Source: Gnetum montanum (lineage: Eukaryota; Streptophyta; Gnetopsida; Gnetales; Gnetaceae). Taken from it: 64,000 nucleotides of DNA. A model generated the notes under the pieces. The model ran no database searches, was not told where the DNA came from, and worked only from the letters and a program-made list of their open reading frames with translations. Each line of letters begins with the position of its first letter. The first letter of the stretch is position 1. The position numbers and the translations under genes were made by a program. The DNA is taken from the NCBI GenBank assembly GCA_015680685.1, contig MNCI01001933.1, forward strand, positions 120,852 to 184,851. Direction: 5' to 3'. Shown one piece after another: positions 1-12,900 of this stretch.

Positions 1-2324
1 GTACTGGTCCTTAGAACCGAAATCCATTCGAAGGTGGACTACGATGCTATAATTGTTTAACAATAAATATCAAACGTACTCCCAAGTGTCCAACTTGAGA
101 AAGTAGATCTAAGGATGGAAGCAGGGTAATCATGAACCCTTGGATGCTGCCATGGGCTGATATTATGCATTACTACATCGTTGCCCGGGCCATGGTTACG
201 CACAACAGGATCAAATATGCCATCTCATAGATGGGCTAAGACATGAAACCAGGAAAACCCTTGGGACATATGCCCAAGGGAGATTATCTGAACTTAGGTC
301 CCATGAGGTTCATAGATTGTTGGAGCAAGTAGCTAAGGAAGAAGGAGAGGTACATAAGAGAGAAAGCATGGAAGAGTATAACCGTGATCCTTCCCTATGA
401 AAGAGGGGAGTAAGATTCTGTGAGGAGGATGATGAGTCACTGCTCGAAGAGTTGGTGAGTAGGAAAACCTTGCCGCTTCAGAAATTAACAACAGAATTGT
501 CGACTAAGGTAGATCAAATGTGAGACTCCTTAGATAGTAGATTTGAAACTGTTTTAAAAATCGTAGAGGAGTCTAAGGAGCAAAGTAGTGACCATGATAA
601 GAAAAAGAAAAGGGATTTAGACCATGCATGTAACAAAGGTAAGGGTAAATTAGCTATCACTGAGGATGTTGTGGATTCAGATACAGACAATGATGATGGA
701 TGTAAAATATGCCAATATGACCATCCTAAGGGATGTTGCCCAATAATCTCACATCTGCAAGAGTCTAGGGTGTATGCACTCAACCCAAGACTTAACAAAC
801 GGCAAGCACCCCGTCGGTTATCTTATCCCCAAGGTAACTGGAGGCAAGTTCACCAACCATTAACATATTATCCAAGTGGAACTCTGCCACAACCTATGGA
901 GCAACACCAGTAGTGGCAATACCCATAGTCATGGGAGATGCCACTTCCAAGGCAACAATACCCTTACCAACAACCAGATCCATATGGCTACTACGTGCAG
1001 CAGCCAATCTCTCTAAGTGACTTTATTGGTCACGTGACCCCACAACGTCACTACCAAGCTTAGGAGTACTATAAGACTCCTTCTCCTATGAGAGACACAC
1101 CACATGCATACCATCCTCCGAATCCATCTACCACTCTTACACCGATAGCTCCACTACCACCAACTCTAGTGATGCAAGGGGAACTCCCCACTCAACCGCA
1201 GCAACGTAATGCTACGAGAGCTATAAACCTTCAACCCACTACTGGTTTTGACAACCGTATAAGGAGAAGACCTTTCTTCAGAACCAACAATCCAAATAAG
1301 CTCTCACAACCATAAGCAGTTGAGCCTCAGAATGTTCCTCCATCAAATAAGACTTCGAAGCTCCCTTCAAACCAATAACAGAGCTCAATGCATATGCTTA
1401 TGTTAACACATACCATCACTGACTGGATAAAGGTGGGCCACCTTCCCAGGAAATTCTCTGATCTTGGAAGTCCCCTAATATACGTCGAAGTCACTGGGAA
1501 TGAACCACATAAAGCTCTTCTTGACTCAGGTTCTAGAGTCAACTTGATATCACAAGAAATGTATAAAGCCTGGAACCTGCCATAAAGGAGAGCAATATTC
1601 ACTTAGAGCTGGCTAACCAGTCCATCACTATTCTCTTGGGATTGGTGGAGGACATTGTTACCACTGTGTGTGGTTGGTCATACCCAGTTGATTTCCTAGT
1701 GATATAAGTCAATAATGACAAGGGGGACTTCCCAATAATAATGGGAAGGGCATGGCTAAGTACCGTGAACACATGCTTAGGAATTTTTTATCTTTCCCTA
1801 GAAATATCTAAGGAAAATACTTATGAAAGATCGAGAAGAAGAAGGTTCCATGCATCACATACAGTGATACTGAGGGTGATAGCGTACAGGAATGTTCAAC
1901 ATCTCCTGCATGCAACTGGTGTGCCCAGGAAGTTAACATGCAAAAGTGCCTATATGTAGCAACCACACAACAAGAGAACACCTAGTGGTTGATAGCTAAT
2001 CAAGAGAGCAACCCACCAATATGCATAGAACTAGCTGGGGGACCAACTTGCACCCATGAAGAAAGCATAGATGCACTGGAGCAAGAGTGTCGCCAGCTTC
2101 CAACCCTTAATCTGAGACCACCAGTCAAGGGAAGTTGGAAACTCTTAGAAAATCCAAATGAGTACTCCAATAGGAGAATACTAGTCTGTGTGCAACCGAC
2201 CAACCCTTATCATGAACCTAGAACAGTCTATGCACATAGCACATTTGAGAGAGGACGATCTTGCTCATTATTTCAGATCTCTCCCTTCCAACTCAGTCAT
2301 GGGGGAGATGGCCACCTATGCTAA
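1..2324 (+). pseudogene. Broken gag-protease reading frame of element D1
   Basis: The translation matches the gag-protease ORF of element D piece by piece but is broken by stops and shifts. Recognisable parts are the gag knuckle region near 700-730 (CKICQYDHPKGCC, spacing CX2CX3HX4C), a proline/glutamine-rich linker, and a retropepsin-like segment near 1510-1590 with the active-site triplet in LLDSGSRVNLIS. A second protease motif (IIMGRAWL) lies near 1735-1760. The frame ends with QLSHGGDGHLC at 2324, the same C-terminus as in D. In this family the protein forms the particle (gag) and the protease matures it. Assignment to Ty3/gypsy, Athila-like, rests on the knuckle spacing and the related element C. 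Confidence 0.85.
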
Positions 2325-4161
2325 TCATTTGAGGCCCTCAGTTCTTTTTAAATTTTTGTTTTACACATTTTTGTTTTACAACATCGTTTATACTTTTTCA
2401 CTTCTTTGTGTGTTTGATTACTTTGTTTAATTCGTCACTTAATAAGTGTCTAATGGTGGTATGAACTGCATTCCATTGATTGCCAATGTTTGGTTTTTAC
2501 CCTTAAGTTATGATGTTGATACTAAGGTATGGTTCTTTTGATATAACAGGCAATGAGTCCACATCACCCATGCATCCATAAATTTCTATGGTCTCTCTTG
2601 GCTTGGAACTATACAGTCCCTCTCTCAATAAGAAGAACTATCAACAAATCGGTGTCTAGGTATTTCTCAAACTAAGGAAGGACTCAAGGATTGAAAGGGG
2701 TGTGACTTCAAGGGGATTTTATGCACTTGTGCTAGCCATTCTCTTGGGTGCTTGGATGTTTTCTTCTTGAGTTTTCTTACTCTTTCGACGTTGCCGCATT
2801 ATCGAGAAGCTGAGCAAATAAAAATAATAAGTCTTTGTATGGTGTGGTTCTCACGCGAAAAAAAAAGAACAGTGAGAATTCAAAGTACACCCCTTAGAAG
2901 AAATAATCATTTGGGCTACAAACACTGGTTATGGAACTAAAATAAACATGTTCCCTCTAACTAAGGCCCTTCTTGCTTCCTACTCTCTCCTCCTTCATTT
3001 CGTTGGAATGGTGGTGGCTCTTTGGTGAAGGCATTCTTGTTACTTCAAGTGGATGAATGGGCCGACTGTATTAATGCGAAGTCACTGAATGTTGTTTTTT
3101 TGAGGCCGGATTTGGAATGGGATCTACTAAGTCACATTAACCATTAACACACAAGGGTTGTACATCACCTTATTCTTGAGATTCCATTCCATTCTCTTCT
3201 TTCCATCATTCTTTCCCCATTTATCACCTCATTGCCGGTTGTATCAGTAGTCTATATTTTGGTGGATGCATTGTTTTCTTTTTGGTAAATTCTTGTGGTT
3301 AAGACTTCAACTCTTATCTCCAAATGACATTCCTAGAGCCTACGGACTCTTTGAGTGTGGGATTGTCAGGGCATTAAGGGCATGCGCCTGCTTTGGGGAG
3401 GACCCACTGACATTCCTATTTGGTGCATCTGTTAATTTCTTTCCCTTAAACATTTCCACAATCACCATTTATTTTGTTCATCTCCATTTGTGACATCCAT
3501 TTTATTGACGTGACCATTGTTTCTTTTTCTCCATCCTTCTTATTCCTTATCTTTTTCCATTTTATCACTACTGGAGGTTCGCTCTCAGTCATGGGGGTCC
3601 TAGTCCAATTTTTTCGATTTTTCTCTCAACTCCTACACCTCAAGTAGTCACCAGTATTATATCTCTAGATCTGTATCAGCCATATCATAACCCAGCCAAT
3701 GGACCTTACACCGAAGCAAGGTATCAATTGCATTATGATTCATTTATCCTTGCTAATATCAGACTGTGTTGTGTGTGTAGATGGCAATCATACAACAAAG
3801 GATTGGATCTAGAGGAAACACTTGGAATGGACTGCTGCTGAAGCAATTACGCAAGGAACAAGATTGATGGCGCACTTATGGATGAACAACGAAATGCGCA
3901 ATCTTGGCATTGGCAGCAACAAACTTCTTGTTTTCTCTCTCTCTTCTCTTTTCTCTCTCAGCTGCCAAATAAGGCTGGATGTCAAATATGTATAGTGTTC
4001 ACTCTTGTTGTCATGAACACTAAATTTTTCCATGTATTGTAATGATGATCCGTTCACATGTCACGCCATTCACCATTAGTGTCATTCAAGTCAATAATCC
4101 CATACCTTCCCAATATTTTGTAAGGAACTTGAGGATGAGTTTTCATTCAATCATGGGGGTA
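2325..4161 (+). other. Noncoding tail of D1 between protease ORF and 3' LTR, with polypurine tract
   Basis: No credible coding sequence is seen. The stretch is shared with element D after 62649 and, more weakly, with the 3' noncoding parts of elements C and A. It begins with reiterated T-rich TTTTTGTTTTACA-like units, and at 3359-3423 has a block almost identical to D. It ends in the polypurine tract CATGGGGGTA at 4152-4161, directly before the LTR. A second CAGTCATGGGGG copy lies near 3588-3599. Confidence 0.7.
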
Positions 4162-4964
4162 TGATGGGACGCGATATTGCATAGGCCGCGATATCGTGTC
4201 GGCCCCTGCAATATCGCGTACGCGATATCGCAGCCCATCGCCAGTTCTATAAATAAGAGGTGGCTTTCCCTTGTTTGTCCATCTAGATCTAGACCCTTAG
4301 CGAAACTCTGGCAGTTTTACCATTCCAAAGATAGAATAACTTCCATGTGCCCGCAGTAAGAGTCTCAAAGTGAACGAATCTTTATTCGAGCAAATTGTAC
4401 CTAAGCACACATTTGTGTACGGAAATAAAGACGAACTTTTTGATAAACCTTGCAGTGCATGGACTAAGCTAATTAGAAATTAATTAATGTTAAATGTTTA
4501 AATGCTTTCTTAGATAATTAATCTCTCTCAACCCTCAACTCTCCTAGTTAAGTGCATTCAGTATGACCGCTTCGAGCACGTGTGCTACGCTTGGTAACCC
4601 AGTAACGAATAGCGTTTGGTAATCCTAGTAGCGCTATACTGGTTTAGGGTATGTATGGTAAGTGAGAACGGATACTGATGCTAGGATGATTAAAGCTTAG
4701 TTAGTGAAGATTAGTTACTTAGTCTCTTCACCCTTTCCTCTCTTAGCATAGACGATAAAAAGATAAAAGTTATAAAAATCATATACCTCAGACTTACTTA
4801 ACCATACAACCGTGACAATACAAGTAAGTCTGGGAAGACAACGATTGATTAACCATAAGTGTTCTATAAGACGCGTAAGCACTTAGTCCTTGGAGTTCAA
4901 CCGGATCGCGCGTGTAACGCTCATATTCGTATGGTTGAGTGTAGGGGTACCTCGCCACTCATCA
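4162..4964 (+). repeat. 3' LTR of element D1 (803 bp)
   Basis: The LTR begins TGATGGGACGCG after a polypurine tract and ends CACTCATCA. It aligns throughout with the 5' LTR of D (58333-59158). U3 carries clustered GATATC/AATATC palindromes at about 4170-4232. A TATA box (TATAAATA) follows at 4248-4255 and a polyadenylation signal AATAAA at 4424-4429, so R and U5 make up the right part. Base 4965 onward no longer matches the family. Confidence 0.9.
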
Positions 4965-6913
4965 CTTTGATACCAATTTGTTAATTTACATATTGATTAA
5001 GCAAGATAATAAAGCAACAACAATTAGCAAAAATAGAAATTCAATTATGGAATTGGAAGAAATGCATCAAGAACATAAGAAATTATCTTGGGGAAAGCTT
5101 ATGAAAACTCCAACAATAATGCCAACTCCTAGCAAGCCTTAGAAATCCAAATCTTCTTTTCTTTGAGACTTACAAAAAGCTTCGATTAAGCTTTCATAAG
5201 AGGAAGAGACTCCAACTTATTGATTTGGTGAAGATGTGATGATGCTAAAATCACCCAAGCATCTACTTACATAATGTCATGCTTTGAGTAAAAGCCAAAT
5301 TATGAAGTTATAATCCATAATTAATCATAGCCAAATTAGATGTGAGTGATTACATATTTTTTTGACATATTACATACTTTGGCTTTTGTTATTTACAACC
5401 AACATGCCAAGAATAATTTACCAACATGGCAACCATTACAACATGAAGGTGTTTCAAACTTAAAATTAACAACACACCGCATAGCAGTATAAACTAAACT
5501 GAAATTGAAGCTACAAAGAATCATTAACAACTCACCTCTAAAAGCCATTAAGACGGAGTCTACAAATGAATTTAAAGAAAAGTAAGTTGATGGAACTCAC
5601 AATGCTAGAAATTAGTAAAGCAAAGTATTTATCCATTCCTTTTTATAACTATGTATTTTTGGCCAAGAGGCCACCTACCAATTGCATGGACTTTGGCACC
5701 AAAAATAAATAATTATCATAATGGTGGGTTAAGAGATGAATTTTTTCACAGGAAGGTACTAGCTTTATTGTAGAAAATAAATAATTATTATCATAGCAAA
5801 GGTAAGAAATAACTTTTTCATAACAATTATTATAGATAAGTATTGGTTGAACTTTGTCACTGGAAAATAGATAATTATTAGAAGCTTACAAATAAGAGAT
5901 GAGCCTGAGCCTTTTCATAAAAATCATTATAAGAAGACATTTGGTTTTAATTTTTTTAACATGAAAGGAAATTATCAGTAAATCAATTCAAAGATTTCAT
6001 TAATTAAAAAAAAATTTCCTCACCCAAATAATAGATATTTTGTGCGTCACGGAATCAATATGATTTGTTATGCTATGCTACTTCAATCGCCAAATGACGC
6101 TATGATGTCAAAGAGTGGGCAGCCGCTGTCCCTATGGCCAATTATCACAACGGTCTTTGTATAAATGTCTCTGCATTTTAAGTCCGCCATTATCATTCCA
6201 TTTCAAAGCAGATGTCACATCACCTTTTCCCATGAATTGACAGGATGACCACGTACAACTTTAGCAGGATTTGATGATCCCATACATGTTCTGTTTTTCT
6301 TTTAATACGAAACCGACTGTTTCTCCTTCAAGATAACTGGATTTCCACCCGCGCACAAAGTTACCGATTAAAATGATAGTTCATGCAATTGCCATGTTTT
6401 CATCCACCTTCCAAATTGCCAGCACCCCTGCACGAGGGTTCCCTTATATTTGTTTCAAAATCTTTTTATCGATTTTCTCCGTCGTTTCTATCAGTCAATG
6501 CTTCCTTTACTGACACGATTTCTTAGTTTCAAAACTCTTCTGTGAACCAAAGAATATAGCCATATAGGCAAGGTTCGCATCCAATTATTCGCGTGCACTG
6601 ATTAACATGCAATTATTGCTCGAAATAATGAACTAACTTCATGCATAATAATTAGCATTTACTGAGAATAAAAATAATAATGTTCTTACATCGGTCAGGC
6701 TCTTTTTCCCGCTGAATAAATCGTAAATTGTGTGCAACGTGCCAAACGCAAAATCAAGCCTGAAATATTGGCAATGTAGACATTGCACGGAGATCTCGCC
6801 GAGATTTGATCGTTGCAGCCAAAAACTCAGAAGAACTTGCCTGATCCTGCGCAAAATTTAGTTCAGTTTTGTTAAATTATTGTTCAGCCTGCAACTGTGC
6901 AAGGCAGGAAGCA
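4965..6913. other. AT-rich intergenic DNA and 5' flank of the methyltransferase gene
   Basis: No gene is seen. At 5704-5960 there are three degenerate tandem units of roughly 70-95 bp, each beginning AAAATA(A/G)ATAATTAT and each carrying a TTTTTCA-type segment. Base composition becomes more balanced after about 6780, as expected near a plant promoter and 5' UTR, but I cannot place a TATA box or transcription start with confidence. Confidence 0.5.
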
Positions 6914-9900
6914 ATGGCAGGAATCAGGTGGCCACCAGAGGAAGTGGAGCAGGCGCAGCCGCTGTCGGCGAGGTTTCAGGTGGCATCGGCACAGGCGGGG
7001 GATTTGATCTCGGACGACGATCGGTCCGTAGCGGCAGACTCATGGTCGATCAAGAGCGAGTATGGCAGCACGCTTGATGACGACCAACGCCAGGCGGATG
7101 CTGCCGAAGCTCTTTCTGTCGCCAGTCTTCGGGCAACAGATTACAGGTTCTGTGTTAATCCCTGTCAGTTTGTCGTATTTTACGTTATTGATTTCATTTT
7201 CCCGTTGACTCGCCTGTCTAGGGTTGCCGCAGGCGTGGTTGGCGTCTACTGGAAATATATAATGGAACTTTCGTGCCGGAATGAAAGTTTCGGTCATTTC
7301 GTTTAAGCTGGAAAGGTGTTTTTAAGAAGCTTATGGTTTGGCTTGCATTTTCCCCTTGTGTCATTAAATGCATTGCGTTGATTACGAACGCCATTTCCAA
7401 AGATGTGTTTGATCGTTGAATTTATGAATGGTTTATTAAATTTCGAGAGCTGTGTTGTTTACCTGAGCGAGCCTTGTTTTACGGGTCAAAAGGAAGGATA
7501 TTGTGTGGTTTGACATATGGTAATGTTTAATGTTGAACGGGTCTGGAATGCTTTGTATTTGTAAAAGATCTACCTACATAGAAGATGATAAAAAAAAAAC
7601 AAAAACAAAAAACAAAAAAAAAATCTTTTGTTCTTGGCACACAATAACATTCATGCCTGCATGAAGCTTCCTGACTTTTATGCGATATTTGAGATGAAAA
7701 ATCTGCTGATCATTATGTGGTATTTGAGAGAACGCTCTTCATAATTTTTTGGTTAAGCATAAAAAGGACAGATGGGGAAAGGCTAGTTTATTAAGGGGCA
7801 TTTGGTTTTTTCTTTAAGAATTTTCTTAGTGAATAGCAGGGTGAAGCTAAAATGTTGGATACTGATGATTTAATATTTTCACGTATTAATTTTATGTTAG
7901 GTTTAAGTTGATGCTTTGTTTATTTTATCTTCATAGATTTTCTTTTTGTAGCAGTTCAGATAAGGAAGATCAAGATAACGAGGTGGAACCATCTGCTCTG
8001 GGACTTCAAAGTCATTGGGATGCAACCTATGCAGATGAATTGGCAAACTTTCACGAACATGGTCATGCAGGCGAAATATGGTAAGTGTTCTGCCTTTTCA
8101 AACCTTAGCTTCACACTTGCTAACAAATAACCTGATATTTGGATCATTTCTAAACTTTCCCCACCAACAAACAAATATGAAAGTTAATTGCAATTAAAAA
8201 GATTGCACCATCTTACAAGATTGCAGACATGACATGGATTGTGTATAAAACTGTATTACCTGATTTGAGTTTCATGGTTGAATATGCACACCACCGCACG
8301 TGGTAGTAATCACACATGGAAGTACACATGGTCATAATCACAATTTAAGGTGTTCCAGTTTAATGACATTCAAAATTTTTATAATTAATTTCAAGAAAAG
8401 CATGATTGGTTAACATAAATGCAAGTATTGCAAATATCTTACTATTAAATTTTTATAAACATATCCTTTTATCATGGATTTGTTAATGTAATTACACTGC
8501 CCATAATGAAACTGAAACTGAAATTTTATTACATCTGTAGACCCTCTGGATCTATTGGACAGTAGAAATATACATGCTATAGGTTTTGAAAATGTCATTA
8601 AGAGAATTACATAATCTATTTTAATGCTTGCCTCTATGCCATTGCAAACTTTATGCTGATCACTGTTTATTTATATACATATTGTGAATGCTAACTTCTG
8701 TTTTCCCATCGTATATTTCAGGTTTGGGACTGAAGTGATGGATACTGTTGTATTATGGACCATTAAACTGTGCCTTAGCCTTAATGAAGGAAAAAATGTG
8801 GAACAGTTGAATCCAAATAATGTTAAAATTGATGAATCAAACTCAGATGCGACTAGAAAAGATCTTACAAGTTGGAGTGTTCTTGATGTTGGAACAGGAA
8901 ATGGACTGTATTTGCAAGCACTTGCAAAACATGGGTATTGATTTTTTAGATTCAACTGAACATTTCGATAAATGCTGATGCTGTTCAATACTCTTATTTT
9001 AACCTTTTTTGTTTTCCTGTTTTGAATTAAAATGTGTTGGAATCCTTTAAAGGTGTCCCACATTAGCATACAAATTCAGTGTTTAGTACTAATGCATATA
9101 CACTGATAATGATTCATTGTTGATTCAGATTTTCTGATTTGACTGGTACCGACTACAGTGAGGCAGCAGTGGAATTGGCTAGAAATTTGGCTGCTCGGGA
9201 CAGTAGCACAAATATAAATTTTCTGGTAATAGCTTTGTATGTGTGTAGGTGTTCATTTTTCCCCTTATGTGTTAGTTGCAACTTTTACACCATTGTCTAT
9301 CTTTTGTTAAAATGCCTTTTTAGGGACATGTTTATCAAAGTGGCACTTCCGATTTTGTTCCAAGCTTTCATTATAAGATAAATGCTGACAGTCAGCTTTC
9401 TTATTTTCATTAATTGTAGCTGTTCACTTCCTATCCAGATCAGATATTTCTCCATCAAATGCAACTTGTTTCCATTGCCAGTTTTAAATCTTTACAACAT
9501 TATATCTCTTTTAGACACTTTAATTAGTGCTTTGCTGATCATTGTGTAATTTTGGTTTTTGTGTTGGCATCAGGTTGATGACATTTTGGAGTCTAAATTA
9601 CATCGACAATTTAAACTTGTCAATGACAAAGGAACCTTAGATGCAATTGGACTTCATCCAGATGGTGTGGTTAAGAGGTATCTTTGCCTATATTAGTTTC
9701 AATGCAGAAGAACAACAGATAAGCTTATTAAATAGTGTGATTAGCTTTAGTCAAGTTAAATATGAAGCTTGAAAATTCATAATGATTTTTAGAAAACCTT
9801 GATATGGTCTTGAAGAAATGAAGAACAGACTTTCTCAGATAAACTTCTATAGACTGCTAATTGATAAAAGTTGTTTTGTCAAGATGATGGTTAAGGTCTG

Positions 9901-12900
9901 TTGCTTCATGATTGTTTAATTTTAATAATGATATATTGCAATTGTCAAAATAGTTATAGAACATTTTTTCTCTCTCTCTTCGTGAGTTCTTTTATTTCCT
10001 GATTCATGAATTCTACATGCTTAGATGACCTTAAATATCAAGGTATTTGGAAAAAAGTTAGCTATTTACTCAAAAATGTTGAAGCAACAGAGAATGCCAA
10101 TTTAAATGGAGCCATTGTAATAGATCCTTAATCATCTTTCTTTCTTTCCTTCTTTCTTTTTTTTGGCTAATGCTTACGATCTAAAGGAATATTTGGATTT
10201 ACATAATATCTAAATTTTATCATTGAGAAAATTTTTCACATGCTTGGCAGAAATGTCTACATGGACACAACCCATCTCTTAAAACCGTGTTCTCATTATT
10301 GGGATTTAACAGAAGCTTGTGTAGCTTACATATAGTAAAACTGGCCTGCCATTTTGAATATTATATTGGTGAGTTGGGGGTGGGGGAGCCATAGCATTGG
10401 AATCCAAAACAATTTGACTATAAGTATCCCCTATATATATATATAATAATGCTGCAAGTGTGACTTGAGCTGGCAATCTCTTGCCTGCAAATCCTCGTCA
10501 GACAGTGAGCTAACCACTTGAGTCACCTCATATTGGTGAGTTGCAGGGATAGTGTAGCTAGATAATGGAATCAGTCAGCTGTAGAGCCATTTTGAATCTG
10601 TAATTTTTTTAATAACATATTTTTTATAAATAAGGATAAGCAGTGCTGAGGGGAAAGGAGAAGACCAAAGCGTATAGGTGAAATGCAAGTGCAATCAGAA
10701 GCCTGCCATTCATTCCTAGCTTAGGATCTCCAACCTTCATCCATAACTCCAAGCTTAAAAGCCACACTCTTTTATTCAAATATATGTCCTTGGTTCCCCA
10801 ACTGTCTAACAGTGTGTCTTGCGTGTAAAGTCTCACATGTGTCCTTAAATGTTGTAGTTTTAGGTCTCTGTTCTTTCCATGCCCATAATAAATATCCATA
10901 AATGACAAACTACCTTCTATTCACCCTCAGCCATGTTCATATATATTGCATTATTGGCTGTATTGCCCTCCTTGTCTCATCCTTTTCATCAAGTGTTTAT
11001 GAAATAGCTTTAGCATCACTAGTTAATGATTTCCATAGTCATTGAAACTTTTAATGATTTCCATAGTCATTGAAACTTTTAAAGAGCCTATTGCCTAGCT
11101 TATTTGTTCATTGCATATGGTTACTTGTAACATTAATTTCCATTTTTGCAAGAAAGCAAAGGAATTGATAGTGATACTTGTTTACGGACGACTGGAATTG
11201 GTTATCCTATTTACCAACATCATATATGCTTTGGTATATTAGTGAAGCTTAGAGAAATTTTCCAAAGTGGCCTAATCCTGTTGACAAAGAGTAAAGATAC
11301 TTGGCAAACACAGAATATGCTGTGCCATCCAACAATCATGGCTTTTGGGATTGTTAGTTAGCTAGCCCTTGCTAAGGTTTTAAATCCAACAATCAAGGCT
11401 TTTAAGATTGCCGGTTAGTGGGGGTCTGTTAAGTTTTTTCTTAACAAATCCTAAGCTACATAATTTTATCAAGGATAAATTGATTAATCTGTTGAAGCTA
11501 TACTTTATTGCAGTTGTTAGACATTGAATATTGGAGTTCTCTTACCTTAGCGTTGAAGAGAGGTTGGAAATCCTAGATTGGTGTTAACATCAAACTCATA
11601 AATTCTGCATTTAAAGAAATTAATTATTGCATCAAATTTCTTGGTGAAGCATATTACAGGGGTTGTGATGGGTAGTTGCTACAATCAGATTTAGATTGCT
11701 TTAGACTATCAAGTTAAGACTGCTTTATTTATCCATTAGAAGTGTTTTCCTACCCGTTGTAGGCTTCAGCTTTATTTCAAAGGATGATGATTGTAGTTTT
11801 CATTATTAAATTGGTGACTTATTTACTTATGCTAATTCTTTCAAGGGTGCTTTTGAAAGTGTTGTGAAGGTACGAAGGTGATGCTATGAGATAAATTTTA
11901 AATTAAAATGCCAAAAAATTCATTGCATGGTCACCAAGGATGTTGAGCAATGTTGTTACATCTTTAAGAAAAGTACAAGAGGATGATCTAGAGAAAGCAG
12001 CATCTTGGAAAGTATGAACTTTTCCCAAAATAATTATGGGTTTCTTGAAAGATTTGTTTTTAACCTTCCATACTAAAACTCCCAAGGATATGAATTTATT
12101 TCTGAAGGCATAAAAAGCTTTACTTTCTCCTGCAAATCTTTCTTTGATGCACTTGTCCAATTTGCAATTATTCACATAGATAAGACCCAAGTATTTAAGG
12201 GATTAAGATTTTTACCTCATCATCTCCAAATTTAATCTCATAATTTCCATTTTTAGTACCCCACACCATCATTTTACTTTTCTCAGTGTTAACTAAACAA
12301 AACTTGTAACACAGCATGCACAGCACTTTCTGCACTTTCTGTTGTAAAAATCAACGTAGCATCATCTGCATACAAAAGTAGGTTCACTACATAAGGTCCA
12401 ACTTTGACAGCATGTCTTTGATGCACTTTGTTCTTCCAATCCTGTAACTTATCAATGAAAAGACCAAAGAGAGTAGGGGATAATTTACATCCCTGCTTTG
12501 CCTCAATTTTACTGTATGTTTTAAACTGTTATTTGACTCAATTTTTTTGAGCTTAATGATAACCTTGTTATATAATTTTTGAATAGCTGCAAGGTCTGAA
12601 GGAGTGCGATGCTGCCATAATTTTTGTCTGATGATTGAGTCATATGCCTTAGAGAAATCAACTAAGCATATGAAAATCTTATTGTTGGGGTTCTTTGCAT
12701 ATTATATGCAATGCCATTAAGGTGTATTTTGATAAACCTTGGTACAGATTATACATTGATTAGGCAGCTCCTAACAAATACTTGTTAACAAGTTCACTTC
12801 ATTTATACCTAAAAACTATTTCTACAATTAATGATGGAGATAATGGCTTTTGTTAATGATTTGGAAAAGCTGTTAACTTTTTTCTTTGTTTATGCCCCTA

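Larger units (their letters stand above)
1..4964 (+). mobile_element. Decayed Athila-like LTR element D1, 3' part (gag-protease, noncoding tail, 3' LTR)
   Basis: This stretch aligns along its whole length with element D at the other end of the window: bases 1-2324 match 60412-62648, and the tail after it matches 62649-64000 and beyond. The 5' LTR and first part of gag lie left of the window. The order seen is gag, protease, about 1.8 kb of noncoding sequence, a polypurine tract and the 3' LTR. There is no reverse transcriptase, RNase H or integrase, so the copy is a pol-less non-autonomous element. Several in-frame stops and small indels show that it is dead and older than D. Confidence 0.85.

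Noticed and set aside
4170-4232. GATATC palindromes as restriction-linked cloning artefacts
   Set aside because: They occur at the same place relative to the TATA box in several independent, diverged LTRs, so they are a biological feature of the family.
4965-4980. TTTGATACCAATTTG next to the D1 LTR, which resembles a methionine-tRNA primer site on the minus strand
   Set aside because: The LTR is a 3' LTR (polypurine tract on its left) and the family uses tRNA-Asp, so this is flanking sequence by chance.
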